Assembly: GCA_002373555.1 (NCBI GenBank)
Contig: DFKM01000130.1
Coordinates: 1-5,862, forward strand
DNA from: Lachnospiraceae bacterium UBA3645
GTDB taxonomy: Bacteria > Bacillota > Clostridia > Lachnospirales > Lachnospiraceae
Length of the DNA: 5,862 nucleotides
Reading direction: 5' to 3'
This document shows, piece by piece, positions 5,849 through 5,862 of the stretch. The notes below the pieces were generated by a model. That model saw only the letters and a program-made list of their open reading frames with translations. It searched no databases and was not told where the DNA came from. Each line of letters begins with the position of its first letter. The stretch's first letter is position 1. The position numbers were made by a program, and so were the translations under genes.

Positions 5849-5862
5849 TGTTCATAAAACAG

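Noticed and set aside
5532..5855. A minus-strand open frame opposite the end of the AraC gene.
   Set aside because: It lies almost entirely antisense to the conserved AraC DNA-binding domain, has an Arg/His-rich composition, and a possible terminator sits inside its first codons.
5834..5862. A stretch (GTTAGCGCAGTG) resembling the 5' part and D-arm of a tRNA at the right edge.
   Set aside because: The expected G18-G19 pair of the D-loop and a closing D-stem arm are absent in the following bases, and the rest of any tRNA would lie outside the window.
1..5862. Defence systems, mobile elements, CRISPR repeats or toxin-antitoxin pairs.
   Set aside because: No transposase, integrase, spaced direct-repeat array or paired small genes were seen; all gene-sized space is filled by ordinary metabolic, transport and regulatory genes.

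Overview
The window looks like chromosome of a Gram-positive gut- or anaerobe-type Bacillota (Clostridia/Lachnospiraceae-like, possibly Erysipelotrichia). This rests on the strong AGGAGG-type ribosome sites, a YtrA-type GntR/ABC operon, a malic enzyme of the short bacterial type and the general protein character. GC content looks moderate, roughly half. The genus cannot be fixed from this sequence alone.

Layout, left to right. (1) Bases 1-708, plus strand: the C-terminal part of an NAD(P)-dependent malic enzyme, cut by the window edge. (2) Bases 730-765: a strong hairpin terminator between two convergent genes. (3) Bases 764-4224, minus strand: a compact three-gene operon transcribed leftwards. 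It runs from a YtrA-type GntR repressor to an ABC ATPase and then a 719-residue permease whose C-terminal half is a large, probably extracytoplasmic domain. Each gene overlaps the next (38 and 23 bp), and ribosome sites place the ATPase and permease starts inside the longer open frames. (4) Bases 4225-4428: a divergent intergenic region of about 200 bases. It holds a perfect 8-bp/7-bp/8-bp inverted repeat (probable GntR operator), candidate extended -10 promoters in both directions and a second 11-bp imperfect inverted repeat over the rightward -35. (5) Bases 4429-5780, plus strand: a probable two-gene unit of a hotdog-fold acyl-CoA thioesterase and an AraC-family regulator, 11 nt apart. (6) Bases 5781-5862: no gene seen; a small palindrome and a possible leftward terminator for a gene beyond the window.

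Working model (inference): the GntR protein represses its own operon by binding the palindrome just downstream of the leftward promoter. An inducer, perhaps a membrane- or envelope-active compound, would release it and raise the ABC transporter. The thioesterase/AraC pair has its own promoter and is probably regulated separately. No mobile element, CRISPR array, tRNA or rRNA was seen. The least described part is the permease's ~350-residue C-terminal domain, together with the compact regulatory region.
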